Source: an uncultured Varibaculum sp. (GTDB lineage Bacteria > Actinomycetota > Actinomycetes > Actinomycetales > Actinomycetaceae). Taken from it: a stretch of 64,000 nucleotides of DNA. Each line of letters opens with the position of its first letter. Positions within the stretch are counted from its first letter, which is position 1. The position numbers and the translations under genes are program-made. The stretch lies in the NCBI GenBank assembly GCA_947255165.1, contig CAMYFZ010000001.1, forward strand, positions 17,653-81,652, given 5' to 3'. The notes beneath the pieces were generated by a model. The model had not been told where the DNA came from. It searched no databases and saw nothing but the letters and a program-made list of their open reading frames with translations. Positions 43,851-56,267 of this stretch are shown in pieces.

Positions 43851-45047
43851 TTAATCCTCCAATACAGCAATACCCGGAAGGGTTTTGCCTTCTAATAGTT
43901 CCAAAGAAGCTCCGCCACCGGTAGAAATATGGCTGAACTTGGTTTCATCAAATCCTAGGGTACGCACGGCAGCGGCAGAATCTCCCCCACCGATCACGCT
44001 AAAGCATTCGGAGTCGGCAAGCGCTTGCGCTACCGCTTTGGTGCCTTCACTAAAGGCAGCGAATTCGAATACCCCCATGGGGCCGTTCCACGCCACCGTC
44101 TTCGCAGACTCAATCTTGTCCGCAAACAGTTCGGCGGTCTTGGGTCCAATATCGAGTCCCATCTGGCCGCTGGGCATCTGGTCGCAGTCAACCAAAGTTG
44201 CCGGGGCATCTGCGGAAAATTCCGGGGCCACTAGGGTATCAACCGGCAGCAACAGGTCTACTCCCCGCTCCTCGGCTTTTTCCATATAACCTTTAACGGT
44301 CTCGATCTGGTCAGTTTCTAGTAGCGAAGTGCCTACCTCATAACCTTTGGCAGCTAAGAAAGTGTAGGCCATACCGCCGCCAATTGCCAGGAAGTCCGCT
44401 TTTTCCAGCAGATTAGCAATCACACCCAGCTTGTCTGAAACCTTAGAGCCGCCCAGGATCACTCCGTAAGGACGCTCCGGATTATCGGTTGCCCGGCGTA
44501 AAGATTCGATTTCTTTGACCACCAGGAATCCGGCCGCGGAGGGCAGAAGTTTAGCAATGTCATATACCGAGGCTTGCTTGCGGTGTACTACCCCGAAACC
44601 ATCAGAAACAAAGCAGTCAGCTAGCTGAGCGTATTCTTTGGCTAGAGCCTCGCGCTCCGCATCATCTTTGGAGTTTTCCCGCCCGTCGAAACGCACATTT
44701 TCCAGTAATAAGACCTGTCCCTCTTTGAGGGCGGCCGCCTGAGCCTTGGCATCCTCGCCAACGGTGTCTTTCGCCAAGACCACGTCTTGCCCTAGTAGTT
44801 CTCCTAGCCGTTTTGCCACCGGCGCTAAAGAAAACTCCGGGTTAACCTGACCCTTCGGGCGACCCAGGTGAGCCATCACCACAACTTTCGCTTTGGCATC
44901 CACCAGAGCTTTCAGGGTGGGCAATGCCGCACGGATACGCCCATCATCTGTAATTTTGCCGTCTTTTAACGGCACGTTAAAGTCGGAGCGTACCAGGACT
45001 TTACGTCCCGCTAAATCTCCTAAAGACTCAATATTTCGTAGAGCCAT
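43851..45047 (-). CDS. pgk: phosphoglycerate kinase
   Basis: Makes ATP from 1,3-bisphosphoglycerate. 398 residues: [20 protein letters not shown], the basic patch [50 protein letters not shown] and the C-terminal nucleotide loop [10 protein letters not shown] ... [15 protein letters not shown] (segments). It lies between gap and tpiA; the gap-pgk spacer contains competing hairpins. Confidence 0.98.
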   Translation of the reverse strand: MALRNIESLGDLAGRKVLVRSDFNVPLKDGKITDDGRIRAALPTLKALVDAKAKVVVMAHLGRPKGQVNPEFSLAPVAKRLGELLGQDVVLAKDTVGEDAKAQAAALKEGQVLLLENVRFDGRENSKDDAEREALAKEYAQLADCFVSDGFGVVHRKQASVYDIAKLLPSAAGFLVVKEIESLRRATDNPERPYGVILGGSKVSDKLGVIANLLEKADFLAIGGGMAYTFLAAKGYEVGTSLLETDQIETVKGYMEKAEERGVDLLLPVDTLVAPEFSADAPATLVDCDQMPSGQMGLDIGPKTAELFADKIESAKTVAWNGPMGVFEFAAFSEGTKAVAQALADSECFSVIGGGDSAAAVRTLGFDETKFSHISTGGGASLELLEGKTLPGIAVLED

Positions 45048-45070
45048 TGTTTACTTAACCTTCCTGCCCC

Positions 45071-45130
45071 GGCGGGCATAAAGCGAACAATAAGACTATG
45101 CCCGCCTGCCTGAAACAGGCAGGCGGGCAT
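45071..45130 (-). promoter_or_regulatory. mutually exclusive hairpins between gap and pgk
   Basis: In the transcript the segment 45130-45116 pairs perfectly over 15 bp with 45112-45098 (loop of three A). The second arm can instead pair over 10 bp with 45080-45071 (TATGCCCGCC with GGCGGGCATA). The third segment lies just before the pgk ribosome site. So one strand has two partners, the layout of an attenuator or an RNA-processing site. The first stem begins 25 bp after the gap stop. A simple strong terminator that acquired a partial repeat is the plainer reading. Confidence 0.5.
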
Positions 45131-45155
45131 ACCTTATGCGTCACGTCGCATTAGT

Positions 45156-46286
<1,131 letters not shown>

Positions 46287-46383
46287 CTAGTTTACACGGG
46301 ATGGGACTCTTACGCTTAGGCCTATTGTCGTTATTTACTAAGATTTTACGCTCAAAAAGCTCTGAAATCGCTGCCAGCAATAT

Positions 46384-47361
46384 TTATTCATCGTCTGGCT
46401 GCTCAACCGCCGCTTGAGTTGCCGGCAATCCCCTCTCATGGGCCACTTTATCTGCCATCGCTAACAGTCGCCGGATCCGGCCTGCGACTGCATCCTTAGT
46501 TAGGGGAGGATCGGCCTTGTGCCCCAGTTCCTCTAGGGATGCTTCTTTGTACTGCAGCCGAAGTTGGCCAGCCTGTAAAAGATGCTCGGGGATGTCATCG
46601 CCCAAAATTTCGAAAGCGCGCCTAACGCGGGCGGCTGCGGCAACTGCTGCTCGGGCACTGCGCCGCAGATTGGCATCATCAAAATTCGCTAAACGATTAA
46701 CCGAACCCCGCACCTGATTGGTTTCGCGATTCTGCTCCCAAACTTCTTGCGCCCGGTTCGCTCCAATCATGGTAAGCAGTTTCGATATTTGCTCCCCATC
46801 GCGCACGACTACTCGATCCTGACCGCGAACCTGGCGAGACTTCGCACTCACCCCGAGCCGGCGAGCTGCCCCCACCAGCGCCAATGCTGCCTCTGGGCCC
46901 GGGCAAGTAATTTCTAAGGATCCCGAGCGCCCCGGTTGCGATAAAGATCCGCGGGCCATAAAAGCTCCCCGCCAAGTAGCCTTCGATACTCCTATATCCC
47001 CGGAAACCAGCCGCGGAGATAAGCCCCGCACCGGCCGCCCGGCGCGATCAATCAAGCCGGTCAGTCGCGCTAGATTTCCGGCATTTTCGACTACTCGCAC
47101 CACATAGCGATCGTCGGATCGTATTCCCCTGGCTTGTACTTTCACCACATCGGGATGGGCATCAAAAAGATCTTGCAGACAATCAACCAGATTTTTCATC
47201 ACCGCTAGGTTGTCTACATCGGCCTCTACCACGATATTGCGATTAATTAAATGGATGCCGCCGGCAAAGCGCAGAATACTGGCGGTTTGCGCCTGCGCCT
47301 CAGACTGCTTAGCTAAAGTTTTCTCCGCCAGCTCATTTTTTATATCTGAGGTCAAAGACAT
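46384..47361 (-). CDS. whiA: WhiA sporulation/cell-division regulator homologue
   Basis: DNA-binding protein with a degenerate LAGLIDADG homing-endonuclease fold fused to a helix-turn-helix, needed for sporulation genes in Streptomyces and for division in others. 325 residues: SLTSDIKNELAE at the start, GGIHLINRNIVVEAD, the GAFMARGSLSQPGRSGSLEI core, ANFDDANLRRSARAAVAAAAR, then the HTH (LRLQYKEASLEELGHKADPP; TKDAVAGRIRRL). It follows yvcK by 61 bp in the conserved rapZ-yvcK-whiA order. Confidence 0.95.
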   Translation of the reverse strand: MSLTSDIKNELAEKTLAKQSEAQAQTASILRFAGGIHLINRNIVVEADVDNLAVMKNLVDCLQDLFDAHPDVVKVQARGIRSDDRYVVRVVENAGNLARLTGLIDRAGRPVRGLSPRLVSGDIGVSKATWRGAFMARGSLSQPGRSGSLEITCPGPEAALALVGAARRLGVSAKSRQVRGQDRVVVRDGEQISKLLTMIGANRAQEVWEQNRETNQVRGSVNRLANFDDANLRRSARAAVAAAARVRRAFEILGDDIPEHLLQAGQLRLQYKEASLEELGHKADPPLTKDAVAGRIRRLLAMADKVAHERGLPATQAAVEQPDDE

Positions 47362-47422
47362 CTCGGCTTCTCCTTCCGCCCTACAAAATAAGTGTCCAGC
47401 TTCTTTCTAGGGATCATTCTAA

Positions 47423-48421
47423 CTAGAGCTCGGAAAGTCCCACTTCCGATAGGTATCCTTCGAAGGCATCTCGCAAGGCAGCCGCCAGTCGCAAAGGATC
47501 ATGTTGCTCCGAGGCAGAACCCGCCCTGACCTGGCGCATAACCAGTTTAGCCCCCACGGATTCCGCGGCACTTTCCAGATCATCGTCATCTTCGATAGCG
47601 GTGGGATCCACAATCACCACGTCGATTTTAGTATCGGGAGCGAAATGCCGAAATGCCTCGATATGTCCCGACAGAGTTAAATCTTCGGTTTCTTCCGTAT
47701 GGGGCTCAAGATTCATCACCATTACTTTTCCAGCTGATGACTTTTGCAAAGCCTCGGCTAGTTCGGGAACTAGCAAGTGCGGAATCACCGAGGTATACCA
47801 AGACCCCGGCCCGAGAACGATCCCCTCTGCATCTTTAATCGCCTGGATAGTCTCCGGACAAACCCGCGGGTGAGTCGGGCTCAGACGCACATCAACTACT
47901 TTCCCCGGAGCTTTAGCCGCTTTTGCCTGACCATGCACGGTCCGTTTTTTACCATTCAGGACTAAATCGGCCTCGATCTCCATCGGGTCTGCACACATGG
48001 GTAGCACTTTCCCCTTGCAGTTCAGCAGTCTCGCCACCCAATCCAATCCTTCGACTACGTCCCCCAATAAATCCCACATGGTGACGATTAGCAGGTTGCC
48101 CAAGGCATGATTGTCGAGGGGACCGTCGGAGCTGAAGCGATGCTGCATGGCATCACGCCAGGTCAGTCCCCACTCGGTGTCGTCGCATAGGGCCGAAAGT
48201 GCCATTCGTAAATCTCCGGGAGGAAGCACCCCGAGCTCTTCCCGCAAACGCCCCGAGGATCCTCCATCATCAGCCACGGTCACCACCGCGGTTAGCTGCC
48301 GAGTAATATGGCGCAGAGCTCGCAAAGTGGCGGACAGCCCATGTCCGCCTCCTAGCGCGACAATATTGGGACCCGTCCAGCCGCGAGTAATCCAACCGTT
48401 TGAATCTAGTAATGTTTTCAT
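47423..48421 (-). CDS. YvcK/CofD-like gluconeogenesis factor
   Basis: CofD-fold protein linked to central carbon metabolism and cell-wall synthesis; binds UDP-sugars in Bacillus. 332 residues: VALGGGHGLSATLRALRHI, VVTVADDGGSSGRLREELG, PPGDLRMALSAL, HALGNLLIV, GIVLGPGSWYTSVIPHLLV. It overlaps rapZ by 4 bp (ATGA). The 3' end reads through a helical tail (DAFEGYLSEVGLSEL). Confidence 0.93.
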   Translation of the reverse strand: MKTLLDSNGWITRGWTGPNIVALGGGHGLSATLRALRHITRQLTAVVTVADDGGSSGRLREELGVLPPGDLRMALSALCDDTEWGLTWRDAMQHRFSSDGPLDNHALGNLLIVTMWDLLGDVVEGLDWVARLLNCKGKVLPMCADPMEIEADLVLNGKKRTVHGQAKAAKAPGKVVDVRLSPTHPRVCPETIQAIKDAEGIVLGPGSWYTSVIPHLLVPELAEALQKSSAGKVMVMNLEPHTEETEDLTLSGHIEAFRHFAPDTKIDVVIVDPTAIEDDDDLESAAESVGAKLVMRQVRAGSASEQHDPLRLAAALRDAFEGYLSEVGLSEL

Positions 48422-49371
48422 TCCAACCCCAGATCCCGATGTACGGTGCGCACGGGCAACCCCTGCGCCCGGAATAACTCACTTATTTTTTCCGCTAAGG
48501 CCACCGAGCGATGCTGTCCGCCAGTACACCCGACCGCGATGGTTACGAAAGGTTTTAATTCAGTGAGATACCCATCAAAGATCGGGGTCAACATATTCAC
48601 CATATTTAAGGCGAACTCATTGGCGCCCGGCTGATCCAACACGTACTTAGCTACCGGCCCATCCCGACCCGTCAAATGTCGCAGTTCACTGACCCAGTAG
48701 GGATTAGCTAGAAAGCGCACGTCGCAAACCCAATCGGAATCGAGGGGAATCCCATTCTTAAACCCGAAGGACATCACCGTAAGCTTCATGGGACGATCGC
48801 CCTCGCCGGCCACTACATCGCGCATATGCCGATTAAGGTCATGCACGTTCATATTGGTGGTATCGATTAAGGCATCGGCGCGGGCGCGGATAGGTGCCAA
48901 AATCCGCCGCTCTGAGCGGATTCCATCAAGGATGCGTCCTCCTTCTTGCAACGGGTGAGGACGCCGATTCGATTCGTAGCGCCGCACCAGGACTCGCTCG
49001 TCAGCATCAAGGAATACTAGCTGGTAGCGGATATTTCGCCGGGAGAGTTCATCCAGTGCATGTTGCAGCTTTGAGAACAGTTCCCCACTGCGCACATCCA
49101 CAATGGCTGCCAGGCGGTGGATACCTTCACCTTCCGGGGTCATCATATCCGCGAAAGGTACCAGCATGGCCGGGGGCAGATTATCGACCACATACCAGTC
49201 CAGATCTTCTAAGGCCCGCCCTGCTCGCGAACGCCCAGCTCCGGACATTCCGGTGATGATGATCATCTCGGGTACATTGGCCTCCCGCGGCGGAGCGGTT
49301 TCATCAAGTATGGGCACTCCCTCGGGCACCGTGGGCGGGGAGGATTCGTAGTGTGGCTGAGCTTCATCCAT
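48418..49371 (-). CDS. rapZ: RapZ-family RNase adapter / nucleotide-binding protein (YvcJ)
   Basis: P-loop protein; E. coli RapZ guides small-RNA decay for GlmS control, while Bacillus YvcJ hydrolyses nucleotides. 317 residues: an acidic N-terminal tail, Walker A-like GMSGAGRSRAGRALED with Arg in place of the usual Lys, VVDVRSG, VFLDADERVLVRRYE, and the conserved C-terminal domain FGFKNGIPLDSDWVCDVRFLANP and AVGCTGGQHRSVALAE. The GRS wording is common in actinobacteria. Confidence 0.93.
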   Translation of the reverse strand: MDEAQPHYESSPPTVPEGVPILDETAPPREANVPEMIIITGMSGAGRSRAGRALEDLDWYVVDNLPPAMLVPFADMMTPEGEGIHRLAAIVDVRSGELFSKLQHALDELSRRNIRYQLVFLDADERVLVRRYESNRRPHPLQEGGRILDGIRSERRILAPIRARADALIDTTNMNVHDLNRHMRDVVAGEGDRPMKLTVMSFGFKNGIPLDSDWVCDVRFLANPYWVSELRHLTGRDGPVAKYVLDQPGANEFALNMVNMLTPIFDGYLTELKPFVTIAVGCTGGQHRSVALAEKISELFRAQGLPVRTVHRDLGLE

Positions 49372-49400
49372 GTTCTTAGTATGCTACGAAGCGCGTCAAC

Positions 49401-51362
49401 TTACCGGCTATCGGCGAGGGATTGAAAAATCTGCTTTGCCATAACCTCTCCGATGCCCGCAACTTCTGCGATTTCGCCTTCCTCGGCTTCCCGGAGTCTT
49501 TTTAGGGAGCCAAAGTGTTTTAACAAGGCTTTTTGTCGCACTGGACCTAACCCCGGAACGGTATCTAGGAGCGATTTTCGCACGGTTTTCCCCCGTTTTT
49601 TCCGATGCGCAGTAATGGCAAAGCGGTGGGACTCATCCCGCAAATATTGCAAAAGGTAAAGGGCGGGCGAGGTGCGCGGCAAGATGACTGGAAATTCTGA
49701 TCCCGGTAGCCACACTTCCTCTAGACGCTTGGCTAATCCGATTACCGTTACATTGGCACCCACTGCTTCCAGTGCCTTTTGCGCTGCATTCACCTGGGGG
49801 GCTCCCCCATCCACGACGATTAAGTCTGGAGGATACGAAAAACGCCGTAAAGTAAGCTCCCCGGAGCTTTCAGCGCTCACTAACTCTTTTTGTGCCGCCT
49901 CTTCTTCTTGGCGCAGCCTAGCAAAACGTCGGGTTAGCACTTCATTCATAGCTTTAGTGTCATCAGCAGAATCAGCGGAAGTGCTTTGGATATTGAAGCT
50001 GCGGTAGGCCCGTTTTAAGGGGGCTCCGTCCTCAAAGACCACCATGGAACCGACTTGGTGAGTGCCTTGGGTATGGGAAATATCGTATCCTTCTATCCTG
50101 AGGGGGGCGTCGGCTAACTCTAAATATTCTTGCAGCTCCCGCAAGGCTTCCGAGCGCTGAGTTAAATCCCCCACCCGTTTGGTTTTATGCAATCGCAGCG
50201 CTTGGGCAGCATTTTCCGCCACGGTTTCCATCAGGGCATGTTTTGTTCCCCGTTTCGGGACCCTAATTGCAACTTTTTTCCCTCGGATCTGCGCTAGCCA
50301 GGCACTTAAGGTCTGTGCGTCTGCCGGTAACACGGGCATCAATATTTCGGAGGGAATCGCCTGCGTGGGGGTATGGGCAACGTCATCTACGCTTTTGGCC
50401 GGCGCCATCGCTTTATTAAACTGCCGATATTCCCCGTAAACCTGTTCTAAGAAGCTCTCCAACATTTCGGGAAGATCGGAATCTTCCGGGGTGTCTACAA
50501 CCCAGCCGCGCTCCCCCCGGATTCTCCCAGCCCGTACATAGAAGACCTGCACAATCATTTCCAGATCATCTTTAGCCAGGGCATACACATCGGCATCAAC
50601 GCTTTCGTCGAGGACTACCGTATTTTTTTCCCTAACTTTTTCGAGGGCGCGCAGCTGATCACGGAGCTTGGCCGCCTGTTCGAAATCCAGCCGCGAGGCT
50701 GCCTCCTCCATTTCCCCGCGTAAGCGGGAAGTAAAAGGCTCGGTTTTACCATCTAGAAAAGCACTTACCTGTTCGGCAAGCTGGCGGTAATCTTCCGCAG
50801 AGATCCGCCCTACACAGGGGGCCGAGCATTTGTCGATATAGCCTTCCAGGCAGGGGCGTCCCAACGCCTGGGAACGATTAAAAACTCCTTTGGTACAGGA
50901 GCGTAAAGGAAAAACTTTACGCAGCAAATCCATGGTTTCCCGGATTGCCCACACCTGGGTGTAGGGGCCAAAATACCGTGAATTAGCTCGCCGCCGTTCC
51001 CGGGTAATGTGAATCCGGGGATACTCTTCTCCCATGGTTAAGGCGAGATAGGGGTAGGATTTGTCATCCCGATACATTACGTTAAAGCGCGGCGCGAATT
51101 CTTTTATCCAGGAATATTCCAGGGAAAGTGCCTCTAGCTCATTATCAACGGTAATCCATTTAACTGCTGCGCCGGTGGTAACCATTTTCCGGGTGCGCGG
51201 ATGTAGTGAATCTAGGGGTTGAAAATAGTTTGCCAGGCGGTTACGCAAATTAACTGCTTTACCCACATAGATAACCCGACCGTTCTTATCTAAAAAACGA
51301 TAAACCCCGGGACTAGGAGGAATATCTGCCGGAGCGGGTCGGTAAGATGCGGGATCAGCCAT
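49401..51362 (-). CDS. uvrC: excinuclease ABC subunit C
   Basis: Makes both incisions in nucleotide excision repair. 653 residues: the GIY-YIG nuclease domain (GVYRFLDKNGRVIYVGKAVNL), a UVR motif (EAASRLDFEQAAKLRDQL), the RNase H-like half (IEGYDISHTQGTHQVGSMVVF; LIVVDGGAPQ) and the tandem helix-hairpin-helix end (VPGLGPVRQKALLKHFGSL; VAGIGEVMAKQIF). No LexA box is seen in front of it, unlike uvrA. Confidence 0.98.
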   Translation of the reverse strand: MADPASYRPAPADIPPSPGVYRFLDKNGRVIYVGKAVNLRNRLANYFQPLDSLHPRTRKMVTTGAAVKWITVDNELEALSLEYSWIKEFAPRFNVMYRDDKSYPYLALTMGEEYPRIHITRERRRANSRYFGPYTQVWAIRETMDLLRKVFPLRSCTKGVFNRSQALGRPCLEGYIDKCSAPCVGRISAEDYRQLAEQVSAFLDGKTEPFTSRLRGEMEEAASRLDFEQAAKLRDQLRALEKVREKNTVVLDESVDADVYALAKDDLEMIVQVFYVRAGRIRGERGWVVDTPEDSDLPEMLESFLEQVYGEYRQFNKAMAPAKSVDDVAHTPTQAIPSEILMPVLPADAQTLSAWLAQIRGKKVAIRVPKRGTKHALMETVAENAAQALRLHKTKRVGDLTQRSEALRELQEYLELADAPLRIEGYDISHTQGTHQVGSMVVFEDGAPLKRAYRSFNIQSTSADSADDTKAMNEVLTRRFARLRQEEEAAQKELVSAESSGELTLRRFSYPPDLIVVDGGAPQVNAAQKALEAVGANVTVIGLAKRLEEVWLPGSEFPVILPRTSPALYLLQYLRDESHRFAITAHRKKRGKTVRKSLLDTVPGLGPVRQKALLKHFGSLKRLREAEEGEIAEVAGIGEVMAKQIFQSLADSR

Positions 51363-51556
51363 GTCTCTTAGATTACCTTCCCGCCGATTCTTTCTAATCT
51401 GGTATTGCTCCAGTTTAGCTAGCTAAGGCCGGCCTAGCGAGTAAGGAATCTGCGCCTTAGGTCCCTTCCTGCTCCTTAATAAATGTGAGAAAGGCAAAAA
51501 AGTTAATGCTTTAGTCAAAATGTGGATAGGGGTGGTAACGTTTCGGCGGAAAATGA

Positions 51557-52972
<1,416 letters not shown>

Positions 52973-52987
52973 ATAACAGAACAGCGA

Positions 52988-53719
52988 CTACTGCGGGCAG
53001 CGAATCAGCAGATAGCCTTCGTCTTCGGAGGTAATAACTTCTTCTGGTTTAGCTGCCCGCAAGCGCGCGGTTTCGGCTACCGAAAAAGACAAGTCGTATC
53101 CTACTGGCCTGCCAGCAACTACCTTGATGGCACCTACCCCACCGGTTTGGGCTCTTACCTGCTCATAGAGATCCAGCAGCTGCTCGTTCACAGGACCGGC
53201 CTTTTGCTCACGCTGACTTTCTAGCTGCTCGAGCTGAGCAGTAATCTGGGAATTTTCTTCTCCTACCTCATCTTTTAGCTGAGAAATTTCCTGAGCGTAT
53301 TCCTGTTTGCGCTGTTTTATTTGCTGTCCGATATCCTCTAAGCGCTCCATCTCGTCCATCACCGAGAGCATTTGATCCTCTAAATCAACGATCCGCTTGT
53401 TCATCTGCTGGATTTCTTCTTGCAGACTGACTAGCTCTTTGGGACTGCCCTGTCCGGCATCTAAGCGCTCCTGCTGAGTTTGTAGCCGGTTTTGAATAGA
53501 GGCCAAATCATTTTCTAGACCGGTAATTTCTCGCTGCCTATCGGTTTTTTGGGCCGACAATTGCGTTTGTTTGTCATCTAGTTTCCGGTCTTTTTCGCTG
53601 ACCTGCGCTAGTTGCGCTAGCTGCGGCATTTTTTTGAGCCGAAATCGCAGCCGGGTGATTTTGGTATCGAGTTCTTGTAAATCTAATAGCGCTAGCTGAT
53701 CTTTCCAAGGGGCTTCCAT
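52988..53719 (-). CDS. zinc-ribbon-family coiled-coil protein that has lost its zinc cysteines
   Basis: 243 residues from the ATG at 53719 (GAGGAG upstream); longer readings run into the Nif3 gene. The N-terminal 170 residues are an antiparallel coiled coil (QLALLDLQELDTKITRLR; LDDKQTQLSAQKTDRQREI; MNKRIVDLEDQMLSVMDEM). The C-terminal domain follows the actinobacterial C4 zinc-ribbon family (LYEQVRAQTGGVGAIKVVAGR; ETARLRAAKPEEV), but the CxGC and CxxC pairs read VGY and SEDE, so no metal site remains. It stands 11 bp after the Nif3 gene, its usual partner. Function unknown. Confidence 0.8.
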   Translation of the reverse strand: MEAPWKDQLALLDLQELDTKITRLRFRLKKMPQLAQLAQVSEKDRKLDDKQTQLSAQKTDRQREITGLENDLASIQNRLQTQQERLDAGQGSPKELVSLQEEIQQMNKRIVDLEDQMLSVMDEMERLEDIGQQIKQRKQEYAQEISQLKDEVGEENSQITAQLEQLESQREQKAGPVNEQLLDLYEQVRAQTGGVGAIKVVAGRPVGYDLSFSVAETARLRAAKPEEVITSEDEGYLLIRCPQ

Positions 53720-53730
53720 CACGTTCTCCT

Positions 53731-54552
53731 CTAATTTTCCGATAGTTCGGGCGTGATCCGTTCCGCCCAGGGGTCGGTGCAAATCTTCGAAACTTCCACC
53801 GCTAGTTCTCCCCCAAAAGTTAGTTCTAGGTTGCGCGCGCACTGTGGCACCCAGGGCCATTCACTGGCCCAATGGGTAGCACATATCAAATAAGGTTTTC
53901 CCGCCTCTAAATGTTCCGAAGCGGGGTGGTGTCGCAGGTCGGCACAAATATAGACATCTGCGCCCGCACTGCGGGCAGTATCTAAGAAAGAGTCGCCACT
54001 GCCGCCACTAACCGCAATAGTTTTAACTTTCGCCTCTAAGTCTCCCCCCACCAGGATTCCTGCTGGGCAAGCCGGTAAAGACTGTGCTACCTGGCGGGCA
54101 AAATCTTTCAGCGGTAAAGCGACCGGTAAATCTCCGATACGTCCACTACCAGTATTTTCCGTAAGCGGTATCAGCGGACGGGTATCTGCTAGCCCCACTG
54201 TCTGCGCCAAGCAATCGGCAACCCCACCAGCAGCAGAATCGGCGTTGGTGTGGGCATTGAAAAGGGCGATTCCGTTTTCTATTAGCCGGTGAACCAGGCT
54301 TCCCTTCGGATCCGTAGCTGCCACAAAAGAGGTTCCTCGCAAATAGAGGGGGTGGTGGGTAACAATAAGTTGTGCTCCGACCTCGATCGCTTGTTCCAGA
54401 ACTTTGGCCACCGGATCTACCGCTACCAGGACTTTTTCTATTTCAAAATCTGGATGCCCGGTGATTAATCCCACCCGATCCCACTCTTCGGCTAACTGGG
54501 GCGGATACAGCTCTTCTAAGCGCTCCACAATGCGACTTAACTTTACACTCAC
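53731..54552 (-). CDS. Nif3-like dinuclear metal-centre protein (DUF34)
   Basis: Hexameric metal-binding protein; some members act as GTP cyclohydrolase I-like or metal chaperone proteins, with the role unsettled. 273 residues: EWDRVGLITGHPDFEIEKVLV, the metal motif VTHHPLYLRG, NAHTNADSAAGGV, the SGGSGDSFLDTARSAGADVYI segment and HWASEWPWVP with a further His/Glu pair. Length fits the short form lacking the inserted PII-like domain. Its downstream partner is the zinc-ribbon-family gene. Confidence 0.88.
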   Translation of the reverse strand: MSVKLSRIVERLEELYPPQLAEEWDRVGLITGHPDFEIEKVLVAVDPVAKVLEQAIEVGAQLIVTHHPLYLRGTSFVAATDPKGSLVHRLIENGIALFNAHTNADSAAGGVADCLAQTVGLADTRPLIPLTENTGSGRIGDLPVALPLKDFARQVAQSLPACPAGILVGGDLEAKVKTIAVSGGSGDSFLDTARSAGADVYICADLRHHPASEHLEAGKPYLICATHWASEWPWVPQCARNLELTFGGELAVEVSKICTDPWAERITPELSEN

Positions 54553-54763
54553 TATTTGATCTTAATAGACAAATGGAAAGCTGAGGGCACCCCGCGCCCC
54601 TGACCAAGGATATTTGCTGGCCCGTAACCTAGCCCCTCACCATAGCCCCGTTTCTAACCCACGACTTTCCGGATATCCTCCAGGTTTAACCCTTAGGCAC
54701 TAAGACACTATTATGGGTAAGGGCGCCTTGTCCCCCGCTAAGTTGTACGACAGGAAGGGCGCA

Positions 54764-56248
54764 ATGCGTATTGGTTTTGATTCTGAGCGGTATATTTCTT
54801 CGCAATCGGAGCATATTGATGAGCGTCGCAAACAGATAGGCGGCAAGCTATACCTGGAGATGGGGGGCAAGCTTTTTGACGACTTCCATGCCTCTCGGGT
54901 TTTACCAGGATTTACCCCCGATAATAAAATTTCGATGTTGGAACGTCTGCGAGACGAAATGGAGATCATTGTGGCGATTAACGCCAAAGATCTCAACCGC
55001 CAGAAAGTTCGCGCCGATCTCGGGATTCCCTATGAACAAGATGTTCTCCGCCTAGTTGATGTATTTCGCGAACGCGGCTTCCTAGTCGAAAACATTGTTT
55101 TGACCCAGATGGAAGAGGATAATCACAACGCCAAGTTATTCAAAGAACGTCTAGAGCGTTCCGGACTAAAAGTTGCGCGGCACTACCCGATTCCCGGTTA
55201 CCCCTCCAATACTGAGCTCATCGTTTCGGAGGACGGTTTCGGGCGCAATGAATATGTAGAAACTACCCGCGACTTGGTGATAGTAACTGCCCCCGGACCG
55301 GGATCCGGAAAACTGGCAACTTGTCTCTCGCAGATTTACCACGAATATCAACGAGGTATAAAAGCTGGTTACGCCAAGTTTGAAACTTTCCCAATTTGGA
55401 ATCTCCCTCTAGATCATCCGGTGAATCTCGCCTACGAAGCGGCCACTGCTGACCTGGATGACGTTAATATGATTGATCCCTTCCACCTGCAGGCTTACGG
55501 CAAACAGGCAGTTAACTATAACCGCGACGTGGAAGTTTTTCCCCTGCTGCGCTCCCTGCTGCAGCAACTAGCGGGTTCCTGCCCCTACCAGTCCCCTACT
55601 GATATGGGGGTTAATATGGCGGGCTTTTGTATTAGCGATGATTTAGTTTGTCAAGAAGCCGCTAAACAAGAGGTGGTACGCCGTTACTATCACGCCTTGG
55701 GTAACGAGGAAGCAACTCATGCTGATCCCATCGAATCGCACCGGATTGCGATGACTATGGCAAAACTGGGGATTACCAAAGAGTATCGTTACGTGGTTCG
55801 GCCGGCTTTAAATTTAGAGGCCGAAACCGGGGCTCCGGCGGCAGCTATGCAGCTGAGCGATGGGAGGATTATTACCGGTAAGACTTCTCCCCTGTTGGGA
55901 TGCTGTTCTGCCATGTTGCTTAATGCTTTGAAAATTTTGGCGGGCATTGATGAAGAGGTCCAACTGCTGGCGCCCTCGTCAATCAAACCTATCCAGACCC
56001 TAAAAGTTGACCATTTAGGGGCACGTAATCCGCGGCTGCATACTGATGAGGTTTTGATTGCGCTATCAGTTTCGGCTGACACCGATGAAAATGCGCGCAA
56101 AGCCCTAGATGAACTGGTGCATTTGCGGGGCAGCGAAGTGCACACCACCACCATTTTAGGTTCGGTCGACACCGAGATTTTCCGGCAATTAGGGTTGCAG
56201 GTAACTTCCGAACCGGTATATGCCCGCAAAACCCTATTCAAGAAATAA
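54764..56248 (+). CDS. DUF1846 family protein
   Basis: 494 residues from the ATG at 54764 (AGGAAGGG upstream), close to the family length; a reading from 54713 adds 17 unrelated residues. Recognisable family stretches are [49 protein letters not shown] and [14 protein letters not shown]. The middle contains a glycine-rich [20 protein letters not shown], a P-loop-like nucleotide-binding signature. DUF1846 is widespread in anaerobic firmicutes and some actinobacteria; structures are known but the reaction is not. No operon partner: it converges on the AEC transporter. Confidence 0.85.
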   Translation: MRIGFDSERYISSQSEHIDERRKQIGGKLYLEMGGKLFDDFHASRVLPGFTPDNKISMLERLRDEMEIIVAINAKDLNRQKVRADLGIPYEQDVLRLVDVFRERGFLVENIVLTQMEEDNHNAKLFKERLERSGLKVARHYPIPGYPSNTELIVSEDGFGRNEYVETTRDLVIVTAPGPGSGKLATCLSQIYHEYQRGIKAGYAKFETFPIWNLPLDHPVNLAYEAATADLDDVNMIDPFHLQAYGKQAVNYNRDVEVFPLLRSLLQQLAGSCPYQSPTDMGVNMAGFCISDDLVCQEAAKQEVVRRYYHALGNEEATHADPIESHRIAMTMAKLGITKEYRYVVRPALNLEAETGAPAAAMQLSDGRIITGKTSPLLGCCSAMLLNALKILAGIDEEVQLLAPSSIKPIQTLKVDHLGARNPRLHTDEVLIALSVSADTDENARKALDELVHLRGSEVHTTTILGSVDTEIFRQLGLQVTSEPVYARKTLFKK

Positions 56249-56267
56249 CGGAAGCAGTGGCGCTGCT

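Noticed and set aside
51427..51434. GGCCGGCC palindrome, also at 59536-59543
   Set aside because: Only two copies, not in equivalent settings. Probably chance or part of a weak stem; no sign of an attachment or restriction-related locus.
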